A stretch of 30,787 nt of DNA from an uncultured Eubacteriales bacterium (lineage in GTDB: Bacteria > Bacillota > Clostridia > Oscillospirales > Oscillospiraceae), in NCBI GenBank assembly GCA_900552015.1, contig URXY01000019.1, positions 1-30,787 on the forward strand. Reading direction: 5' to 3'. The position numbers and the translations under genes are program-made. This document shows positions 15,387 through 22,941 of the stretch, piece by piece. The notes below the pieces were generated by a model. That model saw nothing but the letters and a program-made list of their open reading frames with translations. It ran no database searches and was not told the origin of the DNA. Within the stretch, counting starts at the first letter, position 1; every line of letters starts with the position of its first letter.

Positions 15387-15431
15387 GTGATACGATAGGG
15401 ACGTTCCTTTGGAACGTCCCTATCGTATCAC
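15387..15431. repeat. Perfect 21-bp-arm palindrome
   Basis: Arms at 15387-15407 and 15411-15431 are perfectly complementary, with a 3-base TTT loop. There is no T-run after either arm. It lies 56 bp after the M20 peptidase stop and 32 bp before the flavodoxin start. It may end the lysine operon transcript as an exonuclease barrier, or be a copy of a dispersed palindromic element. Confidence 0.75.
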
Positions 15432-15463
15432 CATTTCTATCCGTCAAAATGGAGGTATTCGAT

Positions 15464-15934
15464 ATGAGCAAGCAGTTAGTCGCCTATTTCTCCGCCACCG
15501 GTACCACGAAAAAGGCCGCGGAGCGCCTCGCCAAGGCCATCGGCGCGGACCTTTTTGAGATCAAGCCCGCCGTTCCCTATACCAAGGCCGACCTCAACTG
15601 GATGGATAAGCACAGCCGCAGCAGCGTGGAGATGAATGATCCGAAGTCCCGCCCCGCCATCACGGGGATGCCTGAGGATCTCAGTGCCTATGACACCGTT
15701 TTCGTCGGCTTCCCCATCTGGTGGTATGTCGCGCCGACCATCATCAACACCTTTTTAGAGGGCGGTGATTTTTCGGGCAAGAAGCTCATCCCCTTCGCCA
15801 CCTCCGGCGGCAGCGGCATGGGCAAGACCCTCGCAGGCCTCAAGGCCGTCTGCCCGAAGGCGAACTGGATCGAAGGCAAAATGGTCAACGGTCTGAGCGA
15901 CCAGGCCCTGCGCGACTGGGCGGAGAGCGTGTAA
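15464..15934 (+). CDS. Flavodoxin
   Basis: Small FMN electron carrier or NAD(P)H-dependent flavodoxin of 156 residues. The FMN phosphate loop is FSATGTTKKAAE near residues 9-20, and a second flavin-contact segment is GFPIWWYVAP. The ATG at 15464 has GGAGG eight bases upstream; an in-frame ATG at 15314 would read through the palindrome and add 50 unlikely residues. It stands alone between the palindrome and its own terminator. The redox partner is not evident. Confidence 0.88.
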   Translation: MSKQLVAYFSATGTTKKAAERLAKAIGADLFEIKPAVPYTKADLNWMDKHSRSSVEMNDPKSRPAITGMPEDLSAYDTVFVGFPIWWYVAPTIINTFLEGGDFSGKKLIPFATSGGSGMGKTLAGLKAVCPKANWIEGKMVNGLSDQALRDWAESV

Positions 15935-15939
15935 GCAGC

Positions 15940-15975
15940 AATAGGACGAGAGCCACTGCCCTCGTCCTATTTTTA
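15940..15975 (+). terminator. Terminator of the flavodoxin gene
   Basis: An 11-bp stem (15940-15950 with 15961-15971), 10-base loop, then TTTTAT-type tail. It begins 5 bp after the stop. Confidence 0.85.
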
Positions 15976-16085
15976 TACCGTTTTCAGGAATATCCAACGC
16001 TCCGAAACTACCATTTGGGGGCATCAGCTCATTTTTGATGAGGCTCTGCCAACTCGATCAGTCATGACAAGTTCGTGCGACGATG

Positions 16086-16128
16086 AAAAAGGCGATACAG
16101 CAAAAGCGCTGTATCGCCTTTTTTCTTT
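16086..16128. terminator. Bidirectional terminator, end of the minus-strand operon
   Basis: A 16-bp perfect stem (16086-16101 with 16108-16123), loop AAAAGC, flanked by A5 on the left and TTTTTTCTTTT on the right, so it can work on both strands. It lies 23 bp past the end of the minus-strand deacylase gene. The region 15976-16085 before it shows no gene. Confidence 0.87.
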
Positions 16129-16146
16129 TCTGAGGTATATCTGCTC

Positions 16147-17295
16147 TTACTTCAGGAACTTCGCGAGCTGCGTGCCGCCGAGGTCCTCGTAAGCAGCGTT
16201 GGTGTAGAGATCGTCATAGCTCGGCACACCGCTGTAAACGACAGGATAGTCGGGGTTCGCCCCGTTGTAGGCCAGCGTGTACTCGTACACGCCCTGAAGA
16301 TGACGGCCGCAGCGCTCCTCGATGGGGTGCGCCTTGCCCTCGGTCCAAGGGACATAGAGCATACCGAGACGTTGGCTGATCTCGTAGCAGACATCCTCGC
16401 CGCCGAGCACCTGATCGATGCTCGTTGCGCCGCGCAGACGACCCTGAGAGGCGTTCGCGGTCTCCATCAGGATCGCATAGGTGTCGGTGTAGTCGCCGAG
16501 CTCGCGGTGCGTCAGACCATGGAAGTTTGTGGGAGACTGCTCAAGGGACATCTCGATGCCGTCGAGCATGATGTTGATGCAGCCCTCCGCCGCAATACCC
16601 ATAGCGCGCTGATGCGCGACGGTCGCGTTGATGACCGGGTACTCGGGAGAGGCCTCGTGCAGATCGAACGTCAGATCGATGTCCTCCGCGCGGATGAGGG
16701 ATGCAACGCCGTAGGCCATTTTTTCGGTCAGATTACCGTCCGGACGGCCGGGATAGGCACGGTTGATGTTGCGGGTCTCCGAACCGGACAGCTGCTGTCC
16801 GGACGGATAGTGGACATAGACATCAGGGTCGGGCCACTGGTCGACCGGGTTCGTTGCGCGGGAGCCGTAGCGGAAGGTCCGCTCGCCGCTCGCAGTGGTC
16901 AGCGTAAAGTACTGAAGATTGCCCTCGCTGGGGTCGTTGTGCGTCATGGCGCTGTGGTTGGTATAGGGGATAACGTAGACCGTTCCCTCCTCCACAACGG
17001 CGTTCTCGATGAAGGTAAAAGCGGACATATAGCCGGAGACCTCGTTTGCGTGCGTGCCGCCGAGGATCAGCATAGAGCCTCCCGGCTTCTTGCCCTCGAG
17101 CACGTAGACCGGCGTATCGCCGTTGGTGCCTTCAAGTCCGTCGAACCATTCGGAAAGCATCTTCACCTCGGTAACGCTGGGTCCCCATTCGGGCATCGGC
17201 AGCTCGCGCGCCGCAAGAAAGTTCATGCCCGAATAGACCATGATGGCCACAGCAAGCACCAGGCAGAGGCAGGCCGTGATCGTATTCTTTTTCAT
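16147..17295 (-). CDS. Membrane-anchored M14-type zinc deacylase (succinylglutamate desuccinylase/aspartoacylase family)
   Basis: Protein of 382 residues with an N-terminal signal or anchor helix (about 5-28, no lipobox), so the catalytic domain is probably outside the membrane. Zinc-site motifs of the AstE/AspA and M14 carboxypeptidase group are visible: GGTHANE (His82, Glu85), NINRAYPG (Arg179, substrate carboxylate) and DLHE (His213). A likely general acid/base Glu278 lies in LMETANASQG. These enzymes cleave acyl-amino-acid amides or C-terminal residues. It is the last gene of the operon with the transpeptidase and TRAP-like permease, starting 13 bp after a small membrane peptide gene. The substrate is unknown. 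Confidence 0.82.
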   Translation of the reverse strand: MKKNTITACLCLVLAVAIMVYSGMNFLAARELPMPEWGPSVTEVKMLSEWFDGLEGTNGDTPVYVLEGKKPGGSMLILGGTHANEVSGYMSAFTFIENAVVEEGTVYVIPYTNHSAMTHNDPSEGNLQYFTLTTASGERTFRYGSRATNPVDQWPDPDVYVHYPSGQQLSGSETRNINRAYPGRPDGNLTEKMAYGVASLIRAEDIDLTFDLHEASPEYPVINATVAHQRAMGIAAEGCINIMLDGIEMSLEQSPTNFHGLTHRELGDYTDTYAILMETANASQGRLRGATSIDQVLGGEDVCYEISQRLGMLYVPWTEGKAHPIEERCGRHLQGVYEYTLAYNGANPDYPVVYSGVPSYDDLYTNAAYEDLGGTQLAKFLK

Positions 17296-17308
17296 TTCAG
17301 CCTCCTCC

Positions 17309-17455
17309 TTACTTGATCATCAGAACGCGCAGCACCAGCGGGATGAGCACCATGGCGGCGTTGAGCTGAAGGGTAAGTTTTTCTTCAGTGAACAGATCCC
17401 AGCCGATCAAAGCGACGATGCCGGCGAGGATGATACGGTAGATCAAAGTCATCAT
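17309..17455 (-). CDS. 48-residue two-helix membrane peptide
   Basis: A short ORF reading from ATGATG at 17455 to TAA at 17309. It starts MMTLIYRIILAGIVALIG and has two hydrophobic stretches (about 4-19 and 30-46) joined by a polar loop with WDLFTEEK. An AAGGAG motif lies about 12 bases upstream. It exactly fills the gap between the large permease (ends 17480) and the deacylase (starts 17295), where empty space would be odd in such a tight operon. It may be a minimal small-subunit partner of the TRAP-like permease. I recognise no family. Confidence 0.6.
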   Translation of the reverse strand: MMTLIYRIILAGIVALIGWDLFTEEKLTLQLNAAMVLIPLVLRVLMIK

Positions 17456-17479
17456 AAATTCAATTCGCTCCTTCCCGCC

Positions 17480-18754
17480 TTAAGACAGCGTCAGAAAACT
17501 GAGCTGATCGGCAAAGACAATGAAGAGGATGGCCCAGATCACCACGATGAGGCAGGGGATCAGGCACTTCTTCAGAATCGGCGTATAATTCTCCATGCCG
17601 ACGACCTTTGCCGCAAAAATGCCCGCAAGAGCCGTGGGGGGGACCATATCGCCCAAGGAAGCGACCAGAGACAGCGCTGCGGCAACGATGATCTGATCCT
17701 TCGCAAGGAAGGACAGCAGGAACGGGACGCCCAGCACGCTTGCCGAGCCGAACGAGGAGATCGCGCCGAAAGCGGGCATGGAGATAGCCAGCGCCAAGTA
17801 ACGGGCAAAACTCGGCAGGCTCAGGCAGCTCGTCACGATCAGACCGCGCACGCCGGTGAGCGTCATGACCTGGATGAACATACCGACGCCCATCAGGATG
17901 CCCATAACAGGCAGCGCGGAGTGGACGGATTCCTTAGCCGCCTTGAAGAAGTTGAACTTATAGCCCGTGAAGCAGCCCACGACCGCGCTGATGAGGAAGA
18001 CCAGCGGCATACCGATGTCGGGGATGGCGGGGACCGCCTTATTCAGCACCATCAGGACGATGGCGAGCAGCAGGGGGATGTAGACCTTAAAGCCGAAGCG
18101 CTCACGGGAATCGGTGTTGAGCTTAGCCTCGACCTCGACGTAGTTCATGTTTTTGACGTACTTGTAGCCGAACATCAGCACGAACAGGAACGCAAGGGGG
18201 AAGGTCAGCATGGTCAAAGGCAGGCCGAAGCCGCTGTAGGGGATGTCGATACCGGCGCCGATGATCATCGCGGGGATGTTGGTCGGCGGAGCGATCATGC
18301 CCAGCACGCCGCCGAGTGCCAGGATGCAGGCCGTTTCCAACACAGGTACGCCCATGAGCATCAGGACCGGCGCCATGATGGAACCGGCGGACAGCACAGA
18401 GGCGGTGGACGAACCGGTGATCATGCCGGGGAACATGATGATGATCATGATAAAGATCAGCATCAGCGCGGGGACCTTATGGAAGCGCTGGATGATAAGC
18501 GAGGCAATGGCGTCCAGCGCGCCGGATTCCTGAATGACCTTCATGAAGATCATCGCCGTGGCAATGACCATGATCGTGTCGACATAGGCAAACATACCTT
18601 CGACCAAGTGGCGAAGCGCAAGCCCCTGCCCGCCGGCGATCGCGCCGGCAACGGACGCCAGCACCATCGACAGGCTGACCGGCAGCTTGCAGAGGAAGCA
18701 GCCGAGCAGGAATACGCCGACCATCACGAGGAAGGCGATCAATTCTGTAGTCAT
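17480..18754 (-). CDS. TRAP-type transporter large permease (DctM-like)
   Basis: Inner-membrane secondary transporter of 424 residues, almost all hydrophobic, with about 11-12 helices; this matches DctM subunits in length and layout. The motif GVLGMIAPPTNIPAMIIG near the middle resembles the conserved substrate/sodium hairpin of DctM and related ion transporters, with a second re-entrant-like segment SLGDMVPPTALAG near the C-terminus. Such proteins use ion gradients, not ATP. The gene is 12 bp after the lipoprotein gene. There is no DctP and no normal four-helix DctQ beside it. A different IT-superfamily member (e.g. GntP or CitM-like) is a possible alternative. Confidence 0.8.
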   Translation of the reverse strand: MTTELIAFLVMVGVFLLGCFLCKLPVSLSMVLASVAGAIAGGQGLALRHLVEGMFAYVDTIMVIATAMIFMKVIQESGALDAIASLIIQRFHKVPALMLIFIMIIIMFPGMITGSSTASVLSAGSIMAPVLMLMGVPVLETACILALGGVLGMIAPPTNIPAMIIGAGIDIPYSGFGLPLTMLTFPLAFLFVLMFGYKYVKNMNYVEVEAKLNTDSRERFGFKVYIPLLLAIVLMVLNKAVPAIPDIGMPLVFLISAVVGCFTGYKFNFFKAAKESVHSALPVMGILMGVGMFIQVMTLTGVRGLIVTSCLSLPSFARYLALAISMPAFGAISSFGSASVLGVPFLLSFLAKDQIIVAAALSLVASLGDMVPPTALAGIFAAKVVGMENYTPILKKCLIPCLIVVIWAILFIVFADQLSFLTLS

Positions 18755-18766
18755 AGAACCTCCGTA

Positions 18767-19393
18767 TTACTTGAACGCAGCAGGCAGAACGGATACAACA
18801 TCACTGATGCTCTCGATGGAATCCATGGGGATGCCGTTCTTGGAGCACAAACCAGCCATCAGGCCGTCGGTGTCGCCGGAGGAAACAACGATGGCATAGT
18901 CAGCCATGTCGAACACGGGAGCGATAAACTTGTCGGACAGGTCGCCGCGGCGGGCTTCGCCGCCGGTGTGCATGGCAATAATGGTGACACCGGCATCCTT
19001 GGCGGCCTTCATCAGCTCGTCGAGACGGGCAAGCTCGCCGTCAGCATCGATACCGGCAGCGCCCAGGCCCTTGGAGGAACCGCCCACGACCACGATCAGC
19101 GTCTTGGCATCACCAAGGTCAGCGGAGGTGGCAAGGTTGTTGGTGGTGAACTCCATGTCCTGCTTCTCCATAACGGTCGCGATCATCTGGTAGTCGGCGC
19201 TCTGGCCACCGGAGGTGACGAGCGCGGGATACTCGGCGATGGCCTCAGTCAGGCCGCTGACTTCGGTGTTGGCGGAGTTGTCATTGTTGCTGTTATCACC
19301 ATTGTTGGAGCTGTCATCGGTCTTGCTGCCGCAGGCAGCGAGGCTGAGCACCAGCATGGCCGCGAGCAGCAGTGCGAAAATTTTCTTTGCCAT
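18767..19393 (-). CDS. Lipoprotein of unknown function, possibly DUF6305
   Basis: Exported lipid-anchored protein of 208 residues. The start is set at 19393 because AAGGAG lies 10 bases upstream; an ATG seven codons earlier precedes that site. The lipobox is SLAAC with Cys21, then a Ser/Asn/Asp-rich linker to about residue 43. The folded domain has alternating strands and helices: LVTSGGQSADY, TLIVVVGGSSKGLGAAG, VTIIAMHTGG, ADYAIVVSSG and the Asp-Gly step near the end, like a Rossmann-type or flavodoxin-like fold. I recall DUF6305 proteins of this size next to TRAP-like permeases but cannot verify it. It may replace DctP as the ligand receptor. Confidence 0.7.
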   Translation of the reverse strand: MAKKIFALLLAAMLVLSLAACGSKTDDSSNNGDNSNNDNSANTEVSGLTEAIAEYPALVTSGGQSADYQMIATVMEKQDMEFTTNNLATSADLGDAKTLIVVVGGSSKGLGAAGIDADGELARLDELMKAAKDAGVTIIAMHTGGEARRGDLSDKFIAPVFDMADYAIVVSSGDTDGLMAGLCSKNGIPMDSIESISDVVSVLPAAFK

Positions 19394-19426
19394 AATAGTC
19401 TTTCTCCTTTTCATATCCTATGCGAT

Positions 19427-19449
19427 GGGCGGCGGCTATGCCGCCGCCC
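19427..19449 (-). other. GC hairpin between transpeptidase and lipoprotein genes
   Basis: Perfect 10-bp GC stem (19427-19436 with 19440-19449) and 3-base loop, no T-run. It lies 20 bp past the transpeptidase stop in the transcript and just upstream of the lipoprotein gene. Confidence 0.6.
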
Positions 19450-19469
19450 AAAGTTTTGCTCAAATTCAC

Positions 19470-21245
19470 TTAATAGGCAAGAGCCTTGCCATCGCGACGA
19501 ATATCCGCACCACCGCGCAGTGTACCGTCATCCAGTCTCACAACACCGTGAACGCCGCCATAATAACTGTCATAATCTTTGGTACGGTTAATCGTATATC
19601 CCATTGCTTCCAGCGCAGCGGAGACATCTTCGGGAATACGAGTCTCCATATAAAGGTCGCCGCCGTTGCAGAAAAATCTGGGAACATTGATAGCGTCCTG
19701 GATATCCATCCCGTGGTCGATAATATGGCTGATGATCTCTGCCATAGTGGTGATGATGCGGGTACCGCCCGGTGTACCAACCGCAGCAAAGGGATCGCCG
19801 TTTTCATCAAGGATAATAGTCGGGCTCATAGAACTAAGCGGACGCTTGCCCTCCTCAATAGCATTTGCATTATCGTAGCCGGTCGAGAAGTCTGCCATTT
19901 CACCGTTGAGCAGCACACCGGTGCCCTCGGCCACATAGCCAGAACCGCCGTTATTGGTTTGTGTCATCGAAACAATGTTGCCTTCTTTGTCCATGATGGA
20001 GAGGTGGGTAGTGTTGCTTCCCTGGAAACCATAGGGTTCACCAGCCAGATAATCCTTGGTCGTACCAAGCTCGATCAGGGAAGCGCGCGCCTTTGCAAAG
20101 TCCTTGCTCTGGAGGCCTTCGAGCGGAACACTGGTAAAGTCGGTATCCGCAATATACTCTGCGCGGTCCGCAAAAGCGATCTTAAAAGCTTCCGTAAAGA
20201 GATTGATGTATTCAGGAGAGTTCACCTCAAGAGAAGCAACATCATAGTTTTCCAGCATATTCAGAATTTCGACAACAGACGTGCCGCCGGAAGAGGACGG
20301 GGGAGAAGAAATAACCGTATAGCCGCGGTAATTACCGCTGACCGGAGTGCGAACCTTGACCTCAAAATTTGCAAGGTCTTCCAGCGTCATGGTATTGCCA
20401 TACTTGTTACAGGTATCGACAATAGCCTGTGCCACCGAACCGGTGTAAAATCCGTCGACACCCTCGTCAATGATTTTCTGAATCGTTGCTGCAAGTTCAG
20501 GATTCGTATAAATATCGCCGACTTCATACGGCATACCGTCTTTATAGTAGATCTTTTCAGTCTCTTCTGTAATCGTATACCAGTCGTATTCGTCAATAAG
20601 GACGGAATTCATAAATGCGCCAACAGGAAAACCTTTAGCTGCAAGCTCGACAGAGGGAGAAAGCACCTGCTCTCTATCCATCGTACCATAGTTTTCCAGT
20701 GCATACATCATACCCTTGACATACCCCGGAACAGCAATTCCCTGAGGTGAAAGCTGCATATCATAATAGCCGCCCCAGGAACCATCCTCGTTCTTCGGCC
20801 ACCAGTCAGGATTCGCACCCGTCGGAGCCGTCTCACGGAAGTCGAGGAACACTGTCTCTCCTGTCTCAGCAAAACGAATCAGCATATAGCCGCCGCCACC
20901 AAGACCGGAATAATAGGATTCCACGGTGCTCATCGCAAAGCCCATAGCGACCGCAGCATCGATCGCGTTTCCGCCCTGCTCAATGATCTTTTCGCCAATT
21001 TTGCTCGCATAATAGTTTGCAGAGGTCACAACACCGTTCTTGCCCTCAGCATCGCGCTCGGTGAGCTTCAGATCTCCATTCTCGTCATACGGTAGCCAGT
21101 CCGTATTCAAATCGACAACCGATGAAAGCGGACCATTTCCCGCCTCATTGCCCGTTTGCTCATCATCCGTTGTCTGTTTCTCTCCGCAGGCGACGAGTGA
21201 CAGCATCATCACGCCTGCAAGAAGAAGAGCAAGATACTTTTTCAT
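19470..21245 (-). CDS. ggt: Lipid-anchored gamma-glutamyltranspeptidase
   Basis: Extracellular N-terminal-nucleophile hydrolase of 591 residues that cleaves the gamma-glutamyl bond of glutathione or gamma-glutamyl peptides. The start at 21245 has AGGAGG seven bases upstream; the frame is open further upstream but non-coding in style. Lipobox LVAC gives Cys20. Family landmarks: DFRETAP (Arg137 binds the glutamyl carboxylate), the autoprocessing nucleophile Thr412 in NTTHLS, GVLLNGEMADFS, PLSSMSPTII (Ser471-Ser472), and the oxyanion segment GTPGGTRI. Lipid anchoring is less common than a plain signal peptide. GC content is visibly lower than in the neighbours, suggesting transfer. Confidence 0.92.
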   Translation of the reverse strand: MKKYLALLLAGVMMLSLVACGEKQTTDDEQTGNEAGNGPLSSVVDLNTDWLPYDENGDLKLTERDAEGKNGVVTSANYYASKIGEKIIEQGGNAIDAAVAMGFAMSTVESYYSGLGGGGYMLIRFAETGETVFLDFRETAPTGANPDWWPKNEDGSWGGYYDMQLSPQGIAVPGYVKGMMYALENYGTMDREQVLSPSVELAAKGFPVGAFMNSVLIDEYDWYTITEETEKIYYKDGMPYEVGDIYTNPELAATIQKIIDEGVDGFYTGSVAQAIVDTCNKYGNTMTLEDLANFEVKVRTPVSGNYRGYTVISSPPSSSGGTSVVEILNMLENYDVASLEVNSPEYINLFTEAFKIAFADRAEYIADTDFTSVPLEGLQSKDFAKARASLIELGTTKDYLAGEPYGFQGSNTTHLSIMDKEGNIVSMTQTNNGGSGYVAEGTGVLLNGEMADFSTGYDNANAIEEGKRPLSSMSPTIILDENGDPFAAVGTPGGTRIITTMAEIISHIIDHGMDIQDAINVPRFFCNGGDLYMETRIPEDVSAALEAMGYTINRTKDYDSYYGGVHGVVRLDDGTLRGGADIRRDGKALAY

Positions 21246-21246
21246 T

Positions 21247-22164
21247 TCATTTCCTCCTAAATTTTTTTGCCGAGGACTGCGTGCGCGTGAGCCGCTCCTC
21301 CGCCATCGCGTCGAGGCGCAGGCGGCGGTAGGGCTTTCCCTCATACGGGATGCGCGCGTTCGACGTAATAAATGCCACCCCCTTTTCCGGGATGAGCACG
21401 TGCTGAAGCTCGCGCGGGCGGTCGGGGGCCGGACAGGCGATAACGTCAAAGTGCCTTTCGCTCGCAACGTCGCAGACCGCTTTCAGCATCTCCGCACCGA
21501 GGCCCGCGCTGTCGTTCAGTTCGTAGATGCGCGGGCAAAGCGTCTCGACTGTGTCAAATCGGCAGATATCGCCGCAGTGTGTGAGTCCGCCGAGGAACGC
21601 GCGGTCGACTCGTCCGCTGCCGCTCCCCTCGCCGCGCAGCTCACGCGCAAGGATGGCATTCATGCGGCGGGCGAGCTTTGCAACGTCCATCTGCGCGTGC
21701 AGTACCGTGCGGCGTTCTCCTGCCACCTCGTCGAGCGCACGCAGCACATGATAGGCGCTGCGGTAGTGCGCACGGTACTCGTCGCTGAGCGCGACGATCT
21801 CCGCACGGCGCGCCTTGGCCGCGTCCACGTCGTAAAAGCGCGTCAGGTCGACGTAGCGCTCGCTTGCGACCGTATAGGTCGGCTCGAGCACATGGGGGCT
21901 GGTGCCATCGACTATGGCAGCATTCCTGTCAAGGAAGATCGCGCCGTCGAGCGAATCCGGGTCGCCCGAGCAGTTGATGTACACGACGCGCTCGCCCACT
22001 TGCTCCATCGCCGCACCCACGCGGCGCATAAAGGTCGACTTGCCGCAGCCGGGTCCGCCTTTGAGAATGAGCAGATCGTCAAACCGTCCGTTCAGGAGCT
22101 GGTCATAGAGCGAATAAAAGCCCTCGCCGCTGTTCGCGCCAAGGAAAAAGTGCAACGGTTGCAT
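21247..22164 (-). CDS. P-loop ATPase of unknown function (PRK06851-like), apparently shortened
   Basis: Predicted cytoplasmic nucleotide-binding protein of 305 residues. A Walker A motif GGPGCGKST lies at 36-44, followed by strand VVYINCSGDPDSLDG and, in the second half, VIPEKGVAF-like segments (LIPEKGVAFITSNAR). I recall such proteins as about 350-370 residues in clostridia; this one stops soon after RRLRLDAM with a basic tail encoded in AT-rich sequence that also forms the ribosome site of ggt. The stop is one base from the ggt start. Start ATG has GGAGGG upstream. Function unknown. Confidence 0.7.
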   Translation of the reverse strand: MQPLHFFLGANSGEGFYSLYDQLLNGRFDDLLILKGGPGCGKSTFMRRVGAAMEQVGERVVYINCSGDPDSLDGAIFLDRNAAIVDGTSPHVLEPTYTVASERYVDLTRFYDVDAAKARRAEIVALSDEYRAHYRSAYHVLRALDEVAGERRTVLHAQMDVAKLARRMNAILARELRGEGSGSGRVDRAFLGGLTHCGDICRFDTVETLCPRIYELNDSAGLGAEMLKAVCDVASERHFDVIACPAPDRPRELQHVLIPEKGVAFITSNARIPYEGKPYRRLRLDAMAEERLTRTQSSAKKFRRK

Positions 22165-22374
22165 AGCGTTCCCTCCAAAATCAAGCTTTTCGTTTCCAGT
22201 TTATGCGGAAACGTCCGTTTGCGCGCTTCCCTTTTGCAAAAAAATATGATATGCTTTTTTCAATCGCTTACCGCGGTAAATTCAGGAAGAAGGGACTGAT
22301 CTGTTATGACGATGCAGCGTGTATGGAGGATCCACGCTTCCTGACCCTCCGAAATTTTACTTTGGAGGACGACA
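22165..22374. other. Divergent intergenic region
   Basis: A 210-bp gap between the minus-strand ATPase and plus-strand GNAT genes. It has an AT-rich core (about 22233-22262, with TATGATATG) that probably holds one or both promoters, but I find no convincing -35/-10 pair. A weak 6-bp stem GTTTCC/GGAAAC (about 22193-22213) is also present. Confidence 0.4.
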
Positions 22375-22941
22375 ATGGAACATCAAATTTTCATCCGTGA
22401 GGCCGTCACGGAGAGCGAGATCGCGCGCTTTTTCGGGGAACTGCACACCTATCACCGGCGCGATATCTTCCCCGAGACAGAGCAGGCCGAGGACCTCGCC
22501 TATTTTCTCAGCGATGAGTACCTCTCGCAGCTCAAGACACTGCACAGGCGGCAGGAAAACCGCCTGTACTTTCTCTTTTTCGAGCGCGGCGGGCAGGATA
22601 TCGGTTTTACGATGCCGGTCATCTATGGTTCAGAGGACGGCAAGTGCTTCATCATGGAGTTCTGCGTCTACCCGGAATTTCGCGGAAACAGTACAGGTCA
22701 CGCCTGCGGTGAGGCGCTGCTCTCTTGGGCGCACGAACGCAGGGCAAGCTACTTTGAGCTCAACTGCGACACTGCGCCGCGCGAGCGCTTCTGGGGCAGA
22801 CTTGGCTTTCTGCCGAACGGCTGCGACGAGTGGGGCGAAAAGTTGATGCTGCGCCCACCGGAGGAGGACGCGCATGGTCGGAATGTGCAGCGTGAGCCGC
22901 GTGTTTTCGACATTCGCATGTGCGGACATCGGTGTCTTTGA
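22375..22941 (+). CDS. GNAT-family N-acetyltransferase (first domain of a probable broken two-domain protein)
   Basis: Acetyl-CoA-dependent N-acetyltransferase. Residues about 1-160 form a complete GNAT domain: the strand CFIMEFCVYPEFRGN with the pantetheine-contact segment (a degenerate R/QxxGxG, here EFRGNSTGHA) and the closing FWGRLGF. The last 25 or so residues, after PPEED, look like out-of-frame reading into the next GNAT sequence and are probably not native. Ribosome site TTTGGAGGA precedes the ATG. The substrate is unknown. Confidence 0.75.
   Translation: MEHQIFIREAVTESEIARFFGELHTYHRRDIFPETEQAEDLAYFLSDEYLSQLKTLHRRQENRLYFLFFERGGQDIGFTMPVIYGSEDGKCFIMEFCVYPEFRGNSTGHACGEALLSWAHERRASYFELNCDTAPRERFWGRLGFLPNGCDEWGEKLMLRPPEEDAHGRNVQREPRVFDIRMCGHRCL

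Noticed and set aside
15976..16085. Possible small RNA or promoter between the two terminators near 16 kb
   Set aside because: Only a weak short stem (around TCATTTTTGATGA) is visible; nothing supports a functional element.
17240..19591. A 783-codon plus-strand open frame rich in His, Asp, Gln and Arg
   Set aside because: It is antisense to the M14 deacylase, small peptide, TRAP-like permease and lipoprotein genes, and has the typical shadow composition of a hydrophobic gene read backwards.
19215..20750. A 511-codon plus-strand open frame opposite the transpeptidase
   Set aside because: The opposite strand encodes a clear gamma-glutamyltranspeptidase with catalytic motifs; this frame has no recognisable domain or ribosome site.
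22203..22400. Short plus-strand ORFs in the divergent gap (including one beginning at 22319)
   Set aside because: They overlap the GNAT start in another frame, lack ribosome sites and show no family features.
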